Shown here: one piece after another, positions 9,201 through 16,780 of the stretch
How the letters are laid out: every line of letters begins with the position of its first letter
How positions within the stretch are numbered: the first letter of the stretch is position 1
Assembly (NCBI GenBank): GCA_900557035.1
Contig: USRA01000015.1
Location: forward strand, 1 to 34,459
Direction of reading: 5' to 3'
Origin: an uncultured Prevotella sp.
GTDB taxonomy: Bacteria; Bacteroidota; Bacteroidia; Bacteroidales; Bacteroidaceae
DNA: 34,459 bases
Program-made: the position numbers and the translations under genes
The notes under the pieces: model-generated
What the model was told of the DNA's origin: nothing
Databases searched by the model: none
What the model saw: the letters and a program-made list of their open reading frames with translations, nothing else

Positions 9201-9517
9201 ATGGCTACGAATCAGAGAATCTGAATGCCTATCTGCCACGTCCGCAGTACAGCGGGAAGAACATCCATACCCAGACACGCTATTTGCTCAATGCAGCTTA
9301 TTTGCGTATGAAGAACCTTCAGATTGGCTATACCTTGCCACAGAGCTTGGTTTCTAAGGCAGGTTTGGGCAATGTCCGCTTCTTCGTTTCAGCAGAGAAT
9401 TTGTTCACTATCACCGATCTTCCAAGTCAGTTCGACCCAGAGACCATCGATACCGATTATGGTAATGGTTATCCTCTCTCTCGCACTTTCTCTTTCGGTG
9501 TTAACGTTACATTATAA
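6242..9517 (+). CDS. susC: SusC-family TonB-dependent outer-membrane transporter
   Basis: 1091 aa. After a signal peptide there is a carboxypeptidase-D-like regulatory domain (about 43-115, starting GVVKGQVLDPSGEPVIGATV). A TonB-box-like segment (SEVVVVGFGTQ, about 119-129) follows, then the plug domain with VRGTTTIG and PLILIDG, and a long 22-strand-type barrel ending in the aromatic/hydrophobic beta-signal (FSFGVNVTL). The family imports oligosaccharides with energy from TonB-ExbBD, with a SusD lipoprotein acting as a lid. susD starts 18 bp downstream after an AAAAGGAG sequence, so the two are co-transcribed. Its length and domain order are normal for SusC. Substrate is inferred from the neighbouring glycosidases, not from this protein. 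Confidence 0.97.
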   Translation: MENLKLITSSRRLMALAALATGVALPPQSIMAASTAQVVQQSGVVKGQVLDPSGEPVIGATVKVKGSKTGTVTDLDGNFSLSAAPGAMVEVSYIGYKTMTVKAGNGPLNVTLEDDNQALSEVVVVGFGTQKKVNLTGAVSVIDSKEIASRPVANATQALQGLVPGLQISSSSGSMDATPNVNVRGTTTIGEGSKGTPLILIDGSEGDLNTINPQDIESVSVLKDAAASSIYGSRAPFGVILVTTKKGKSGKVTVNYNNSFRFSGMIRGKHMMNSVDYAAWVNDAHTNGGSGVFFDQERMDKIVAYHNATPVGPGTRKDANGNLLYGIDSSNGTTWNDGYGFGVDDVDWYDALYKSTAFSQEHNASVSGGNDKFNFYASFNYLHNGGFMKLDKDKNDRYNTAAKIGAQITDWLHLDYSTRWTRTDFQRPATLTNSLYQDLARQGWPVLPLQDRNGYYYSAPSPALGLATAGKDTKERDILNQQVNLLIEPIKNWRTHIDFTYRSENTARHWDKKMLYNHDVAGNPIVYDKGSNVHEDEYKENYYNFQAYTEYNFSLAKKHNFHVMGGFQAEQLRKTEFGLQRDGVLDESRLEVDLTNGLSYEGKEIVPSVNGGRNQWQTAGFFGRLNYNYDEKYLFEFNIRHDGTSKFRRNNMWKTFPSFSLGWNIAHENFWKPLENTVNTLKLRASYGSLGNQNIDNWYQTYSTVDYKSVSGTWLQGGKKTNITAAPGLVSAALGWEKVESYDVGLDWGAFNNRLTGSFDYYVRNTKDMVGPAPELPALLGTAVPKTNNTDLRTTGWELQIGWRDHLENGLNYGVTFNVSDAQAKVTRYPNNPTGSLSSYIENRKVGEIWGYETIGIAKTNDEMNQHLATLPNGGQSQLGDKWAAGDIMYKDLDGDGKISNGSNTLADHGDLKVIGNKTPRYLFGLDLTASWKGFDFRAFMQGVMKRDYSDAREFLFGATDSGVWWAAGITGVQDYFRDSETWSVKNGYESENLNAYLPRPQYSGKNIHTQTRYLLNAAYLRMKNLQIGYTLPQSLVSKAGLGNVRFFVSAENLFTITDLPSQFDPETIDTDYGNGYPLSRTFSFGVNVTL

Positions 9518-9535
9518 TTAAAAGGAGATATTAAT

Positions 9536-11542
9536 ATGAAATTCAAACATATAGCACTTATGTCATTGGCACTTGCTGCATCCTTCTCTTCTTGTAGTGA
9601 TTATCTGGAGCAGGAGCCACCATCAAGCTTACCTTCTGATGGATTCTTTACTTCAGAGGCAAAGGTGAAAGCTGCTGCCGATCAGTTCTATGGTGATGTC
9701 TTGCCAGGACACGCCAACTGGAGCTACGGTCTTTATGCCGGCGATGTGAATACCGACAACCAGATCAACTGGAAAGGTGATGGCAAGTTTGCCACAGGAC
9801 TTTGGAAAACAGCCAATGATAACGGCAACTGGTCTTGGAATAATATCCGCAACATCAATTACCAGCTCAATTCTATCCTCGAGGCTCAGAAGGCTGGTAA
9901 GATCTCTGGTAGTGAGGCTATCATCAACCAGTATATCGGTGAGATCTACTTCATGAGAGCATACTGCTACTTTGATATGTTGCAGAAGTGGGGCGACCTT
10001 CCTATTGTAACCGAGGCATTCCCTGACAATGAGGAAATCCTGGTGGCTGCCAATAAGCGTCAGCCTTGCAACGAGGTGGCTCGTTTCATCATGGAAGACC
10101 TGGACAAGGCTATCTCGCTGATGCAGGATGGTTTTGACAAGAACCATACCCGTATCTCTCCAGATGCAGCCCGCCTGTTCAAGAGCCGTGTAGCTCTCTA
10201 CGAGGGTTCTTGGCTGACTTATTTTGCCGGCACAGCTTTCGTTCCTAACGGCGAGGGATGGCCAGGCAAGGCTAAGGAGTATAATGCCAACTATCAGTAT
10301 CCTACAGGTTCTGTTGATGCTGAGGCTAAGTATTTCCTGCAGGAGAGTGCCAAGGCTGCCGAAATGGTAGCTGACAAGTATAAGGATCAGTTGATGGTGA
10401 ACACCGGTACTATTCCTCAGAAGGAAGGTGATCCTCAGAACCCTTACTTCAATATCTGGGGTACTACAGATATGTCGGGTACACCTGAGGTTATCCTTTG
10501 GCGCCAGTATAGCAAGGAGTTGGGTGTAGTCAATAATGTGGAGGTTGGTGTCCAGCATGGAAACTTTGGCGTAGGTCTCACCCGCTCTATGGTAGAGGGC
10601 TATGTGATGAAGGATGGTAAGCCTATCTATAATTCAGCCTATACCTATAGCGACCAGACTATCGCCGATGTAGCTACCAATCGTGACCCTCGTCTCACCA
10701 TCTTCCTGAAGGTTCCTGGACAGAAGAATGTATTCAAGAATATGTCTGCTTCAGAGGATCACTATGTCATCGACGAGCCATATCCAACCATTACCACACG
10801 TAATGCCGAGAATGACTATTCTACAGGTTATGCAATCCGTAAGGGTGGTACCTTTGATAAGGCTAATACAGGTAATGGTAACTGCTACAATGCAGCTGAA
10901 ATCTTCCGTGCTACCGAGGCACTGCTGAACTACATGGAGGCTGAGTATATGTTGACCAACAGTCTTTCTGGCAAGGTTCTGGAGTATTGGAAGGATGTAC
11001 GTAAGGCAGCCGGCTTCACAGGTGATGCTGTTAACCCACAGGTTACCATCGATGCTACTGAGATGAGCAAGGAAACTGCCGACTGGGGTTCTTACTCTGC
11101 AGGCAAGCAGTTGACCGATAAGATTCTCTACAATATCCGTCGTGAGCGTCGTTGCGAGTTGATTTCAGAAGGTCTTCGTGGTATGGATTTGCAGCGTTGG
11201 CGTTCATACGATCAGTTGATGACCACTCCTGCTCACATGGAGGGTATTCATCTCTGGAATACTCCAATGCAGAGCTGGTATAACAACCTGAATGCCGATG
11301 GCTCTTCTAATGCCAACGTATCAAGCTCTTCTCTGAGCGAGTACTATCGTCCATTGGAGGTGAACATGACAGCTACCAACAGCTACAAGGATGGTTTCAC
11401 CTGGCACATGGCTCACTATCTGCAGCCACTTCCTATCAAGCAGTTCCTGCTTACAGCAAGTGATTATTCTTCTGTAGAGAAGAGTCCATTGTATCAGAAT
11501 CCATATTGGCCAACATCAGCAGGTCAGTCAGCAGAGAAGTAA
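9536..11542 (+). CDS. susD: SusD/RagB-family surface glycan-binding lipoprotein
   Basis: 668 aa. The lipoprotein signal ends FSSC with the lipidated Cys at 20, followed by SDYLEQEPPSSL, the usual mature start of SusD proteins. The helical TPR-like N-terminal half carries EIYFMRAYCYFDMLQKWGDL, a SusD family segment. The C-terminal region has RRERRCELISEGLRGMDLQRW and ends with the PIKQFLL/NPYW type motif. It binds glycan at the cell surface and caps the SusC barrel. At 668 residues it is somewhat long for the family, which usually runs 500-650. A strong terminator follows at 11594-11628. Confidence 0.97.
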   Translation: MKFKHIALMSLALAASFSSCSDYLEQEPPSSLPSDGFFTSEAKVKAAADQFYGDVLPGHANWSYGLYAGDVNTDNQINWKGDGKFATGLWKTANDNGNWSWNNIRNINYQLNSILEAQKAGKISGSEAIINQYIGEIYFMRAYCYFDMLQKWGDLPIVTEAFPDNEEILVAANKRQPCNEVARFIMEDLDKAISLMQDGFDKNHTRISPDAARLFKSRVALYEGSWLTYFAGTAFVPNGEGWPGKAKEYNANYQYPTGSVDAEAKYFLQESAKAAEMVADKYKDQLMVNTGTIPQKEGDPQNPYFNIWGTTDMSGTPEVILWRQYSKELGVVNNVEVGVQHGNFGVGLTRSMVEGYVMKDGKPIYNSAYTYSDQTIADVATNRDPRLTIFLKVPGQKNVFKNMSASEDHYVIDEPYPTITTRNAENDYSTGYAIRKGGTFDKANTGNGNCYNAAEIFRATEALLNYMEAEYMLTNSLSGKVLEYWKDVRKAAGFTGDAVNPQVTIDATEMSKETADWGSYSAGKQLTDKILYNIRRERRCELISEGLRGMDLQRWRSYDQLMTTPAHMEGIHLWNTPMQSWYNNLNADGSSNANVSSSSLSEYYRPLEVNMTATNSYKDGFTWHMAHYLQPLPIKQFLLTASDYSSVEKSPLYQNPYWPTSAGQSAEK

Positions 11543-11593
11543 TCTGCTCTGTTGTTATCATGTTTGTTAAAGTGATTTCGCATATATAAGATG

Positions 11594-11628
11594 GTGGGTA
11601 ACAGTCAGTTTTCTGTTACCCACTTTTT
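11594..11628 (+). terminator. Intrinsic terminator after susD
   Basis: Perfect 11-bp arms (GTGGGTAACAG, 11594-11604; complement 11613-11623) with an 8-nt loop are followed by TTTTTG and more T's. It separates susCD from the GH78 gene. Confidence 0.85.
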
Positions 11629-11657
11629 GTTTTTTGTAGTGTTTAGTTTCGGAGACC

Positions 11658-13886
11658 ATGAATAAAAGATTTGTTATATTGTTTGTTATGCTTGTGAGTT
11701 GTCTTGTGGGATGGGCGCAGGTCTTTACCCTTGATGCCAAGCAGAAAGTGGAACCAGGCAGTTGGCTTTGCTTTCACAATGTGATAGAAATTTCTGATAA
11801 TCCCCAAGACGTGTGTCTGTCGATTGCTGCAGACTCCAAGTATTGGCTATGGGTGAACGGTGAAATTCAGGTTCGTGAAGGTGGCTTGAAAAGAGGACCT
11901 AACCCTAACGATACCTATTGTGATGTCATCCGTTCGCTTCCTGCTCTGAGAAGGGGTAAAAATACCATCGCGGTTTTGGTGTGGTATTTTGGTAAGGATG
12001 GCTTTAGCCATCGTAACAGTCCTACACCTGGTATGACTTTCGCTTTGCAGGTGAATGGCAGACCGATTGTCCCAAGACGTGACTGGAGAGTGAAGAAGCA
12101 TCCTGCCTTTTACTTGCCACAGGGTCCTAACCCTAATTATCGATTGCCAGAGTCTAATGTCGGTTTTGATGCGGCAAGAGATATTCCTTTCACCGAGGCA
12201 TCTTTTAACGATAGGTCTTGGGATAAGGCAAGAAAGGTTTCTTTAGATTGTGCGGGATGGAATCGACTTGTAGAGCGTCCGATTCCTCTTTGGCGAGACT
12301 TCGGGTTGAAGTCATACATGCATACAGAAATGAAGAATGATACTACTTTGGTGGCTTATCTGCCATATAATGCGCAGGTGATGCCTTATTTGAAGGTAGA
12401 AGCCCCAAGGGGACTGCGTGTTCGGATTCTTACCGATAATTATCAGGGAGGATCTGCAAACAATGTTTTTGCAGAGTATAAGACCAAGGATGGAAATCAG
12501 AGCTTTGAATGTTTAGGTTGGATGAACGGACACCAAGTGTTCTATCAGTTTGAGAAAGGGGTCCATATCAAGGAGGTAGGCTTTCGGGAAACGGGGTATG
12601 ACACAAGTTTTGCCGGTTTGTTCTCTTGCGATGATCCCATGTTGAACCGTTTGTGGGAGAAATCTCAACGTACCCTTTATTTGACGATGCGTGACACCTA
12701 TATGGATTGCCCTGATAGAGAAAGAGCGCAGTGGTGGGGAGATGTCGTCAATGAATCGGGAGAGGCATTTTATGCCTTGGATGAGAAAGCGCATTTGCTG
12801 ACAAGAAAAGGTATTTATGAATTGATGGATTGGCAACGCTCGGACAGTACGATCTTTTCGCCTGTTCCTGCTGGCAATTATGATTCGGAATTGCCGATGC
12901 AAATGTTGGCGAGCGTTGGATATTATGGATTTTGGAATTATTATATGGGGTCGGCAGACAAGGCGACGATAGAGTATGTGTTCCCAAAAGTGAGAAAGTA
13001 TATCCATGTGTGGCAAACGGACAAGGAGGGTCTGGTTATACCTCGCAAGGGAGGATGGACCTGGGGTGATTGGGGAGACAATAAAGATATGATTCTTTTG
13101 TTCAACCAATGGTATGCCATCGCTTTACAAGGCTATGAGCAGATGGCGATGCTGGTAGGAGAAAAGGCTGAGGCTGAATGGGCTAAACGAACTGCGGACA
13201 GGCTCAAGGTGGTCTTTCATCAGAAGTTTTGGAATGGCTCGTATTATGTCTCGCCTGCTTATAAGGGTGAACCAGACGATAGGGCGCAGGCTTTGGCGGT
13301 AGTCTCAGGCACATTGCCTAAGTCGCTCTATCCGGTAATACGTCCTTTCTTTGACAAGTACGAACACGCCAGTCCGTATATGGAAAAGTATGTGTTGCAA
13401 GCTTTGTGTGAAATGGGCTATTATCAAGATGCTATCCGTAGAATGAAACGTCGTTATGCAGCGATGGTAGAAAGTCCTTTGACGACCCTTTGGGAAGGAT
13501 GGGGCATTGGTGGAGAAGGTTTTGGTGGTGGTTCTTATAATCATGCTTGGAGTGGCGGACCGCTTACTATTATGAGCCAGTATCTGGCTGGTATTGCTTC
13601 TCGTACCCCAGGATTTGGAGAATTCACGGTCTGTCCTCATTTGGGACATCTGAATCATCTTAGCACAGTTGTTCCTTTGAGCGGTAATCGTGAGATTCGA
13701 TTGCGAGTTGATAAGAGCGAGAAACTGTGTGAGATTGTATTGGAGGTGCCCAATGGATCCCGGGCTATCTTCCGTATGCCCGAGCCATATTCCCGAATAG
13801 TAGTTAACGGCAAGGCCATGGGTCAAGGGACTATGGAATTCTCTTTGGAGAAAGGGTGTTGGCATATTCAGCTAAGAATGCTGTAG
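11658..13886 (+). CDS. GH78-family alpha-L-rhamnosidase
   Basis: 742 aa exported enzyme (signal peptide 1-20, ending VGWA). The N-terminal beta-sandwich region (KYWLWVNGEI, about 61-70) is of the type found in GH78. The (alpha/alpha)6 catalytic domain shows DCPDRERAQWWGD (350-362), TWGDWGDNKD (468-477) and TTLWEGW (609-615). The acidic residues in the first and the Glu 613 in the last correspond to the conserved catalytic region. SYNHAWSGGP (626-635) and a small C-terminal beta domain complete the family order. It should release terminal alpha-linked L-rhamnose. Codon use is visibly less biased than in susC/susD or the later glycosidases. It lies beyond the susD terminator, so expression is probably lower or independent. 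No clear promoter of its own was found. The exact linkage is unknown. Confidence 0.9.
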   Translation: MNKRFVILFVMLVSCLVGWAQVFTLDAKQKVEPGSWLCFHNVIEISDNPQDVCLSIAADSKYWLWVNGEIQVREGGLKRGPNPNDTYCDVIRSLPALRRGKNTIAVLVWYFGKDGFSHRNSPTPGMTFALQVNGRPIVPRRDWRVKKHPAFYLPQGPNPNYRLPESNVGFDAARDIPFTEASFNDRSWDKARKVSLDCAGWNRLVERPIPLWRDFGLKSYMHTEMKNDTTLVAYLPYNAQVMPYLKVEAPRGLRVRILTDNYQGGSANNVFAEYKTKDGNQSFECLGWMNGHQVFYQFEKGVHIKEVGFRETGYDTSFAGLFSCDDPMLNRLWEKSQRTLYLTMRDTYMDCPDRERAQWWGDVVNESGEAFYALDEKAHLLTRKGIYELMDWQRSDSTIFSPVPAGNYDSELPMQMLASVGYYGFWNYYMGSADKATIEYVFPKVRKYIHVWQTDKEGLVIPRKGGWTWGDWGDNKDMILLFNQWYAIALQGYEQMAMLVGEKAEAEWAKRTADRLKVVFHQKFWNGSYYVSPAYKGEPDDRAQALAVVSGTLPKSLYPVIRPFFDKYEHASPYMEKYVLQALCEMGYYQDAIRRMKRRYAAMVESPLTTLWEGWGIGGEGFGGGSYNHAWSGGPLTIMSQYLAGIASRTPGFGEFTVCPHLGHLNHLSTVVPLSGNREIRLRVDKSEKLCEIVLEVPNGSRAIFRMPEPYSRIVVNGKAMGQGTMEFSLEKGCWHIQLRML

Positions 13887-13928
13887 TTTCACAATTTGTA
13901 TCTTTTCACATGTTGTAAGTAACATTTC

Positions 13929-13976
13929 AAGGGTCTATATGCCACCTGTTATCGTGGCATATAGACCCTTTCTTTT
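13929..13976. terminator. Bidirectional terminator between convergent genes
   Basis: Perfect 17-bp arms (13929-13945 and 13954-13970) enclose an 8-nt loop and are followed by TCTTTT. It sits between the stop of the GH78 gene and the stop of the Rpn gene, so it can serve both. Confidence 0.85.
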
Positions 13977-13993
13977 ATTGCGATATCTGTAAT

Positions 13994-14848
13994 TTACATC
14001 TCTGCTTTCAACAGCTGTATCTGCTCTGCCGACAGTCCCGTTATATCCATCACGGTCGCACCATCCATCCCCTTTTCCAGCATCTTTCTGGCAATCTCAA
14101 GACTTTGTTGGCTCATACCTTCTACCTTACCTTTCTGGTAGCTGTCATCTATGAGGGTTCTTTCAACGCTTACGGAATCCCAGAATTTGTCGTAGGCCCA
14201 GAGTTCGGCATCTGTGAAACCGGAAATCTCCAGTTCCTCTACGGCTTTTCCTATTTCCGGGTCATTAAGCAGGTCAGCAGGAACTTCCTTTGTATTGGAA
14301 TTGATTTCCGTGAGGAAACGGAGCCACAAGACCATCATGCGCTTGTCGGTAATGGTATGTGGAGTGAACTTCGGGAGTTCTATGAAGGTGAAATGCAAGC
14401 CTTCGATGACCTTATTGCTGTCCTTGTCATGCACGATGCGGTAGTTGTGGATGAAATCTGGAGTATCATGCGCAAAGATATCATTCACAAGATTCAGGGA
14501 ATATACGGGTTGGAGTTCACTGTATTTTCCTCCCTTTTTAGCCTGGCTCACATAGAGCTTGGATGCATTGAACAGTACTCGCTGCTGGAAAGCATCAGAC
14601 CATTCCATCTGCATTTCCACGCAGAACTTCCTGCCTCTGGCATCGGTACAGAGTACATCCACAATGGTGTTCTTGCCCCCTTCGAGCTGGGGCACAAGTT
14701 CTGTAGGCAGATACTTGATTTCTTGTATCTGCTCCTCGTCGCTGAGTGGCAGGAGTGCGTTCAGAAGGCTGATCAGTCTTGCGGGATGATTGCCGAATAT
14801 CTTCTTGAACGTGAGGTCTGCCTTAGGATCTAAGTACTTCATAACCAC
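13994..14848 (-). CDS. Rpn/PD-(D/E)XK nuclease family protein (PF12784 type)
   Basis: 284 aa. The N terminus KYLDPKADLTFKKIFG is characteristic of the Rpn (recombination-promoting nuclease / 'transposase' PD-(D/E)XK) family. The nuclease core is IVDVLCTD (Asp 64) followed by FCVEMQM (Glu 78, Gln 80), the family's D...ExQ arrangement, so it looks catalytically complete. The C-terminal third is charged and helical (QSLEIARKMLEKG, then a short HTH-like end), as usual for family members whose C termini vary. Members act on DNA and are often found as isolated cassettes; the physiological role is debated. ATG at 14842 (MKYLDP) is an equally good start. It has its own promoter (14870-14901) and faces against the PUL. 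Confidence 0.85.
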   Translation of the reverse strand: MVMKYLDPKADLTFKKIFGNHPARLISLLNALLPLSDEEQIQEIKYLPTELVPQLEGGKNTIVDVLCTDARGRKFCVEMQMEWSDAFQQRVLFNASKLYVSQAKKGGKYSELQPVYSLNLVNDIFAHDTPDFIHNYRIVHDKDSNKVIEGLHFTFIELPKFTPHTITDKRMMVLWLRFLTEINSNTKEVPADLLNDPEIGKAVEELEISGFTDAELWAYDKFWDSVSVERTLIDDSYQKGKVEGMSQQSLEIARKMLEKGMDGATVMDITGLSAEQIQLLKAEM

Positions 14849-14869
14849 CTGTTTTATAATTATCTACCG

Positions 14870-14901
14870 CAAAGTTACAAAAAATATGAGATTACGGCAA
14901 C
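14870..14901 (-). promoter_or_regulatory. Promoter of the Rpn gene, with possible operator half-site
   Basis: GTTG and TAACTTTG are 20 nt apart on the minus strand. Between them lies CCGTAATCTC, which repeats the arm sequence of the hairpin at 14912-14958. The same protein could therefore contact both. Confidence 0.6.
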
Positions 14902-14911
14902 TTTTTAACGA

Positions 14912-14958
14912 AAAATCTGTCGTAATCTCGCTTTTTTATTGAGATTACGACAGATTTT
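14912..14958 (-). terminator. Long hairpin, probable terminator on the minus strand
   Basis: Perfect 18-bp arms (14912-14929 and 14941-14958) enclose an 11-nt loop. On the minus strand the stem is followed by TTTTTCG. It would end transcripts from the small ORF at 14967-15035 and from the DUF4143 gene. Its GTAATCTC core recurs in the Rpn promoter. Confidence 0.65.
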
Positions 14959-14966
14959 CTTAAATG

Positions 14967-15035
14967 TTACCCCGGAAAGCAAAATCTCCAGAGGGCTTCC
15001 ATTACCCCTTTTCCTTTTCCCCGTTCTACTATCAT
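14967..15035 (-). CDS. Candidate 22-aa small ORF with its own promoter and terminator
   Basis: The minus strand reads ATG at 15035 to TAA at 14967, giving MIVERGKGKGVMEALWRFC followed by FPG. A -7 box (TATCTTTG, 15068-15075) lies 32 nt upstream of the start and a strong hairpin begins 8 nt after the stop, so the unit is complete: promoter, ORF, terminator. The peptide is basic at the N terminus and aromatic at the C terminus. There is no ribosome-binding site, but these are weak in Bacteroidetes anyway. I do not recognise a family with certainty. It could instead be a short non-coding RNA. Confidence 0.35.
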   Translation of the reverse strand: MIVERGKGKGVMEALWRFCFPG

Positions 15036-15067
15036 ATCTTTCTGTATATTAATTGTTTGTTGTGTAG

Positions 15068-15075
15068 CAAAGATA
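15068..15075 (-). promoter_or_regulatory. -7 promoter box upstream of the small ORF
   Basis: TATCTTTG followed by C on the minus strand matches TAnnTTTGC. The -33 region falls within the hairpin repeat at 15090-15136 and lacks TTTG. Confidence 0.4.
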
Positions 15076-15089
15076 CAAATAAATAATTT

Positions 15090-15136
15090 ATTAATCGTGG
15101 AAATGTGCGAAAAAACAATAGATTTCCACGACTAAT
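15090..15136. repeat. Dispersed hairpin repeat, copy 2
   Basis: Arms 15090-15104 and 15122-15136 differ by one base, around the same 17-nt loop as copy 1 (1853-1899). It marks the left side of the DUF4143 cassette. Confidence 0.75.
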
Positions 15137-15189
15137 AATATCAATTAATAGGTATTTGAACAAGTCTTCCATAGTGAAGACTCGGTGCG

Positions 15190-16542
15190 TTATAGTAATG
15201 GAACCATATATAAAGGTAAATACTCGATACCATTTTCTATTTTCAGATCTGCTGCATGAATAACGTATGGAGTCGCTAAATACTTATCGTATTTTTTTAT
15301 ACATTTAGTCAGCGAGGTCGTGGTGTACCTTACTGTGGATTTTACTTCTATAGGAGATATGTTGTGCCGAGATGTGGTCTTGCTTTTGGCAATGAGAAAA
15401 TCGATCTCCATCCTAGAATCTTTGTCTTCTCTGTCGTTGTTAGAGTAGAAAAACAGATGATGACCTGAGGCTTTGAGCATCTGAGCAACAATGTTTTCAA
15501 TGAGCATACCTGAGTTCATTTCGAGTTTGTCCTTCAGTATCTTTTGATATAACTCTTCGGATATGATGCCTCGTTCGTCAAAAGCGTGACTGATAAGCAA
15601 TCCTGTGTCTGCCATATAGCATTTCAGAGTTGAGTCTTCTCTTTTTAGATTAAGTCCGATACTCGGTTCTGTCGTGTTGTAACACGTATTGATAATCATG
15701 GCATCTTTTAGCCACAGAAAAGCACTGTCGTAATCACGCATTCTAGCATCCTTGCTTAAATCTGCCAACTTGAACTTTTTCTCATGCTTTTGGAGCTGTG
15801 AAGGAATCTGGTCAAAGATGCTTACTACCTTTTCTGCATAGTTGCCTGCATAGTCGTAAATACTGTTGCGGTATAAGGTGAGTATTTGCCTTTTTACTCT
15901 GTCTGTGTCTTCGAAACTATGCGTGTCTATATATTTCTGGACAGCTTGTGGCATACCACCAACAATCAAGTATAGCCTAAAGTAATCCATGACCTTTCGA
16001 TGCAAGGCTTGTCCTAAAGGTTGTTTGTTGGCAAATTGGTTTCTGATGAAATCCATCATCATGTCGTCACCATTTGCCCATAAGAATTCCTCGAAGTCCA
16101 TAGGATACATATAGATGGTTTCTTCTTCGGAAGGAATCAGAATGTTTTCTGTATTCCTTCGAATAGAGATTAATGAACCTGTCTCTATATAATCATATCT
16201 GCCGTCTGCAACCAAATATTTGATGGCTGTACGTGCACGTGGACAGAATTGTACTTCATCAAAGATGATGAGTGATTCTCTAGGATATAGCTTTTTGCCA
16301 CTGTAAATGCTCAGGTGCATAAAGAGCATGTCTAGATTGTCGAGATAAATGTCGAATAGGTGTTTGACATCTTCCCCGACTCTGTTGAAGTCGATAAGAA
16401 TATAGCTGCGATATTCCTTCTTGGCAAATTCTTCCACCATATAGCTTTTTCCTACACGTCTGGCTCCTTCCACCATCAATGCGGTTTCACCTTTCCTTTG
16501 TTGCTTCCACTCGACAAGCTTATCGTATATTTTCCTTTTCAT
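15190..16542 (-). CDS. DUF4143 (AAA_14) ATPase, copy A
   Basis: 450 aa. Walker A is GARRVGKS (26-33) and Walker B is LIIFDE (91-96), followed by VQFCPRARTAI. MYPMDFEEFLWA is the family's linker signature, and GGMPQAVQKYI marks the helical middle. The C-terminal part ends with EIDFLIAKS and PIEVKS, the restriction-endonuclease-like DUF4143 core (D...ExK). These ATPases are common, often horizontally acquired cassettes in Bacteroidales. Their biological role is not established. The gene has a 130-nt leader with 33-bp tandem repeats, a promoter at 16675-16705 and an operator-like palindrome upstream. Its 3' end and its upstream flank recur at 1635-1867 without the body. It is AT-richer than the flanking glycosidase genes. 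Confidence 0.9.
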   Translation of the reverse strand: MKRKIYDKLVEWKQQRKGETALMVEGARRVGKSYMVEEFAKKEYRSYILIDFNRVGEDVKHLFDIYLDNLDMLFMHLSIYSGKKLYPRESLIIFDEVQFCPRARTAIKYLVADGRYDYIETGSLISIRRNTENILIPSEEETIYMYPMDFEEFLWANGDDMMMDFIRNQFANKQPLGQALHRKVMDYFRLYLIVGGMPQAVQKYIDTHSFEDTDRVKRQILTLYRNSIYDYAGNYAEKVVSIFDQIPSQLQKHEKKFKLADLSKDARMRDYDSAFLWLKDAMIINTCYNTTEPSIGLNLKREDSTLKCYMADTGLLISHAFDERGIISEELYQKILKDKLEMNSGMLIENIVAQMLKASGHHLFFYSNNDREDKDSRMEIDFLIAKSKTTSRHNISPIEVKSTVRYTTTSLTKCIKKYDKYLATPYVIHAADLKIENGIEYLPLYMVPLL

Positions 16543-16580
16543 TATAAACTTCTCTAAAATAGGTTTGATAAATACATTCC

Positions 16581-16665
16581 TTACACGAAAACGAGATTAT
16601 TGTTTGGTGAAAATTACACGAAAACAAGGTTATTGTTTGATGAAAATTACACGAAAACAAGATTA
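16581..16665. repeat. 33-bp tandem repeats in the DUF4143 leader
   Basis: The unit beginning TTACACGAAAAC starts at 16581, 16614 and 16647, an exact 33-bp period with few differences. The relic locus has two units (1684, 1717). The repeats lie between the promoter and the ATPase start, so they are transcribed as a 5' leader. They are directly adjoining, without unique spacers. Confidence 0.8.
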
Positions 16666-16674
16666 TCTCGGCTG

Positions 16675-16705
16675 CAAAGATACTAAAAATATCGTTTTGC
16701 GCAAA
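16675..16705 (-). promoter_or_regulatory. Promoter of DUF4143 copy A
   Basis: TTTG (16702-16705) and TATCTTTG (16675-16682) are separated by 19 nt on the minus strand, a perfect consensus match. The -33 box lies inside the left arm of the palindrome at 16699-16727, so a bound protein there would block the promoter. Confidence 0.7.
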
Positions 16706-16765
16706 ATAATGAGTCACTATTTTGCGCGAAGTAGGGTAAAAAAGTCATTTCGCGCAGAATAGTGA
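16699..16765. promoter_or_regulatory. Nested palindromes, likely operator of the DUF4143 cassette
   Basis: GCGCAAAATA and its complement (16699-16708, 16718-16727) form a perfect palindrome with a 9-bp centre. The right half then pairs with a third copy (16714-16730 against 16749-16765, 17 bp, one mismatch). The arrangement is conserved in the relic at 1784-1835. Overlap with the -33 box suggests repression; the binding protein is unknown. Confidence 0.5.
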
Positions 16766-16780
16766 ATAGGGAAGATATTT

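Noticed and set aside
16581..16665. 33-bp repeats considered as a CRISPR array
   Set aside because: Units are directly adjacent with no unique spacers and no cas genes are near, so this is a plain tandem repeat.
16520..16717. 65-codon minus-strand ORF overlapping the DUF4143 start, with an 11-residue repeat
   Set aside because: Its start codon lies upstream of the consensus promoter (16675-16705), so it would not be in the transcript. The amino-acid repeat merely reflects the 33-bp DNA tandem repeat.
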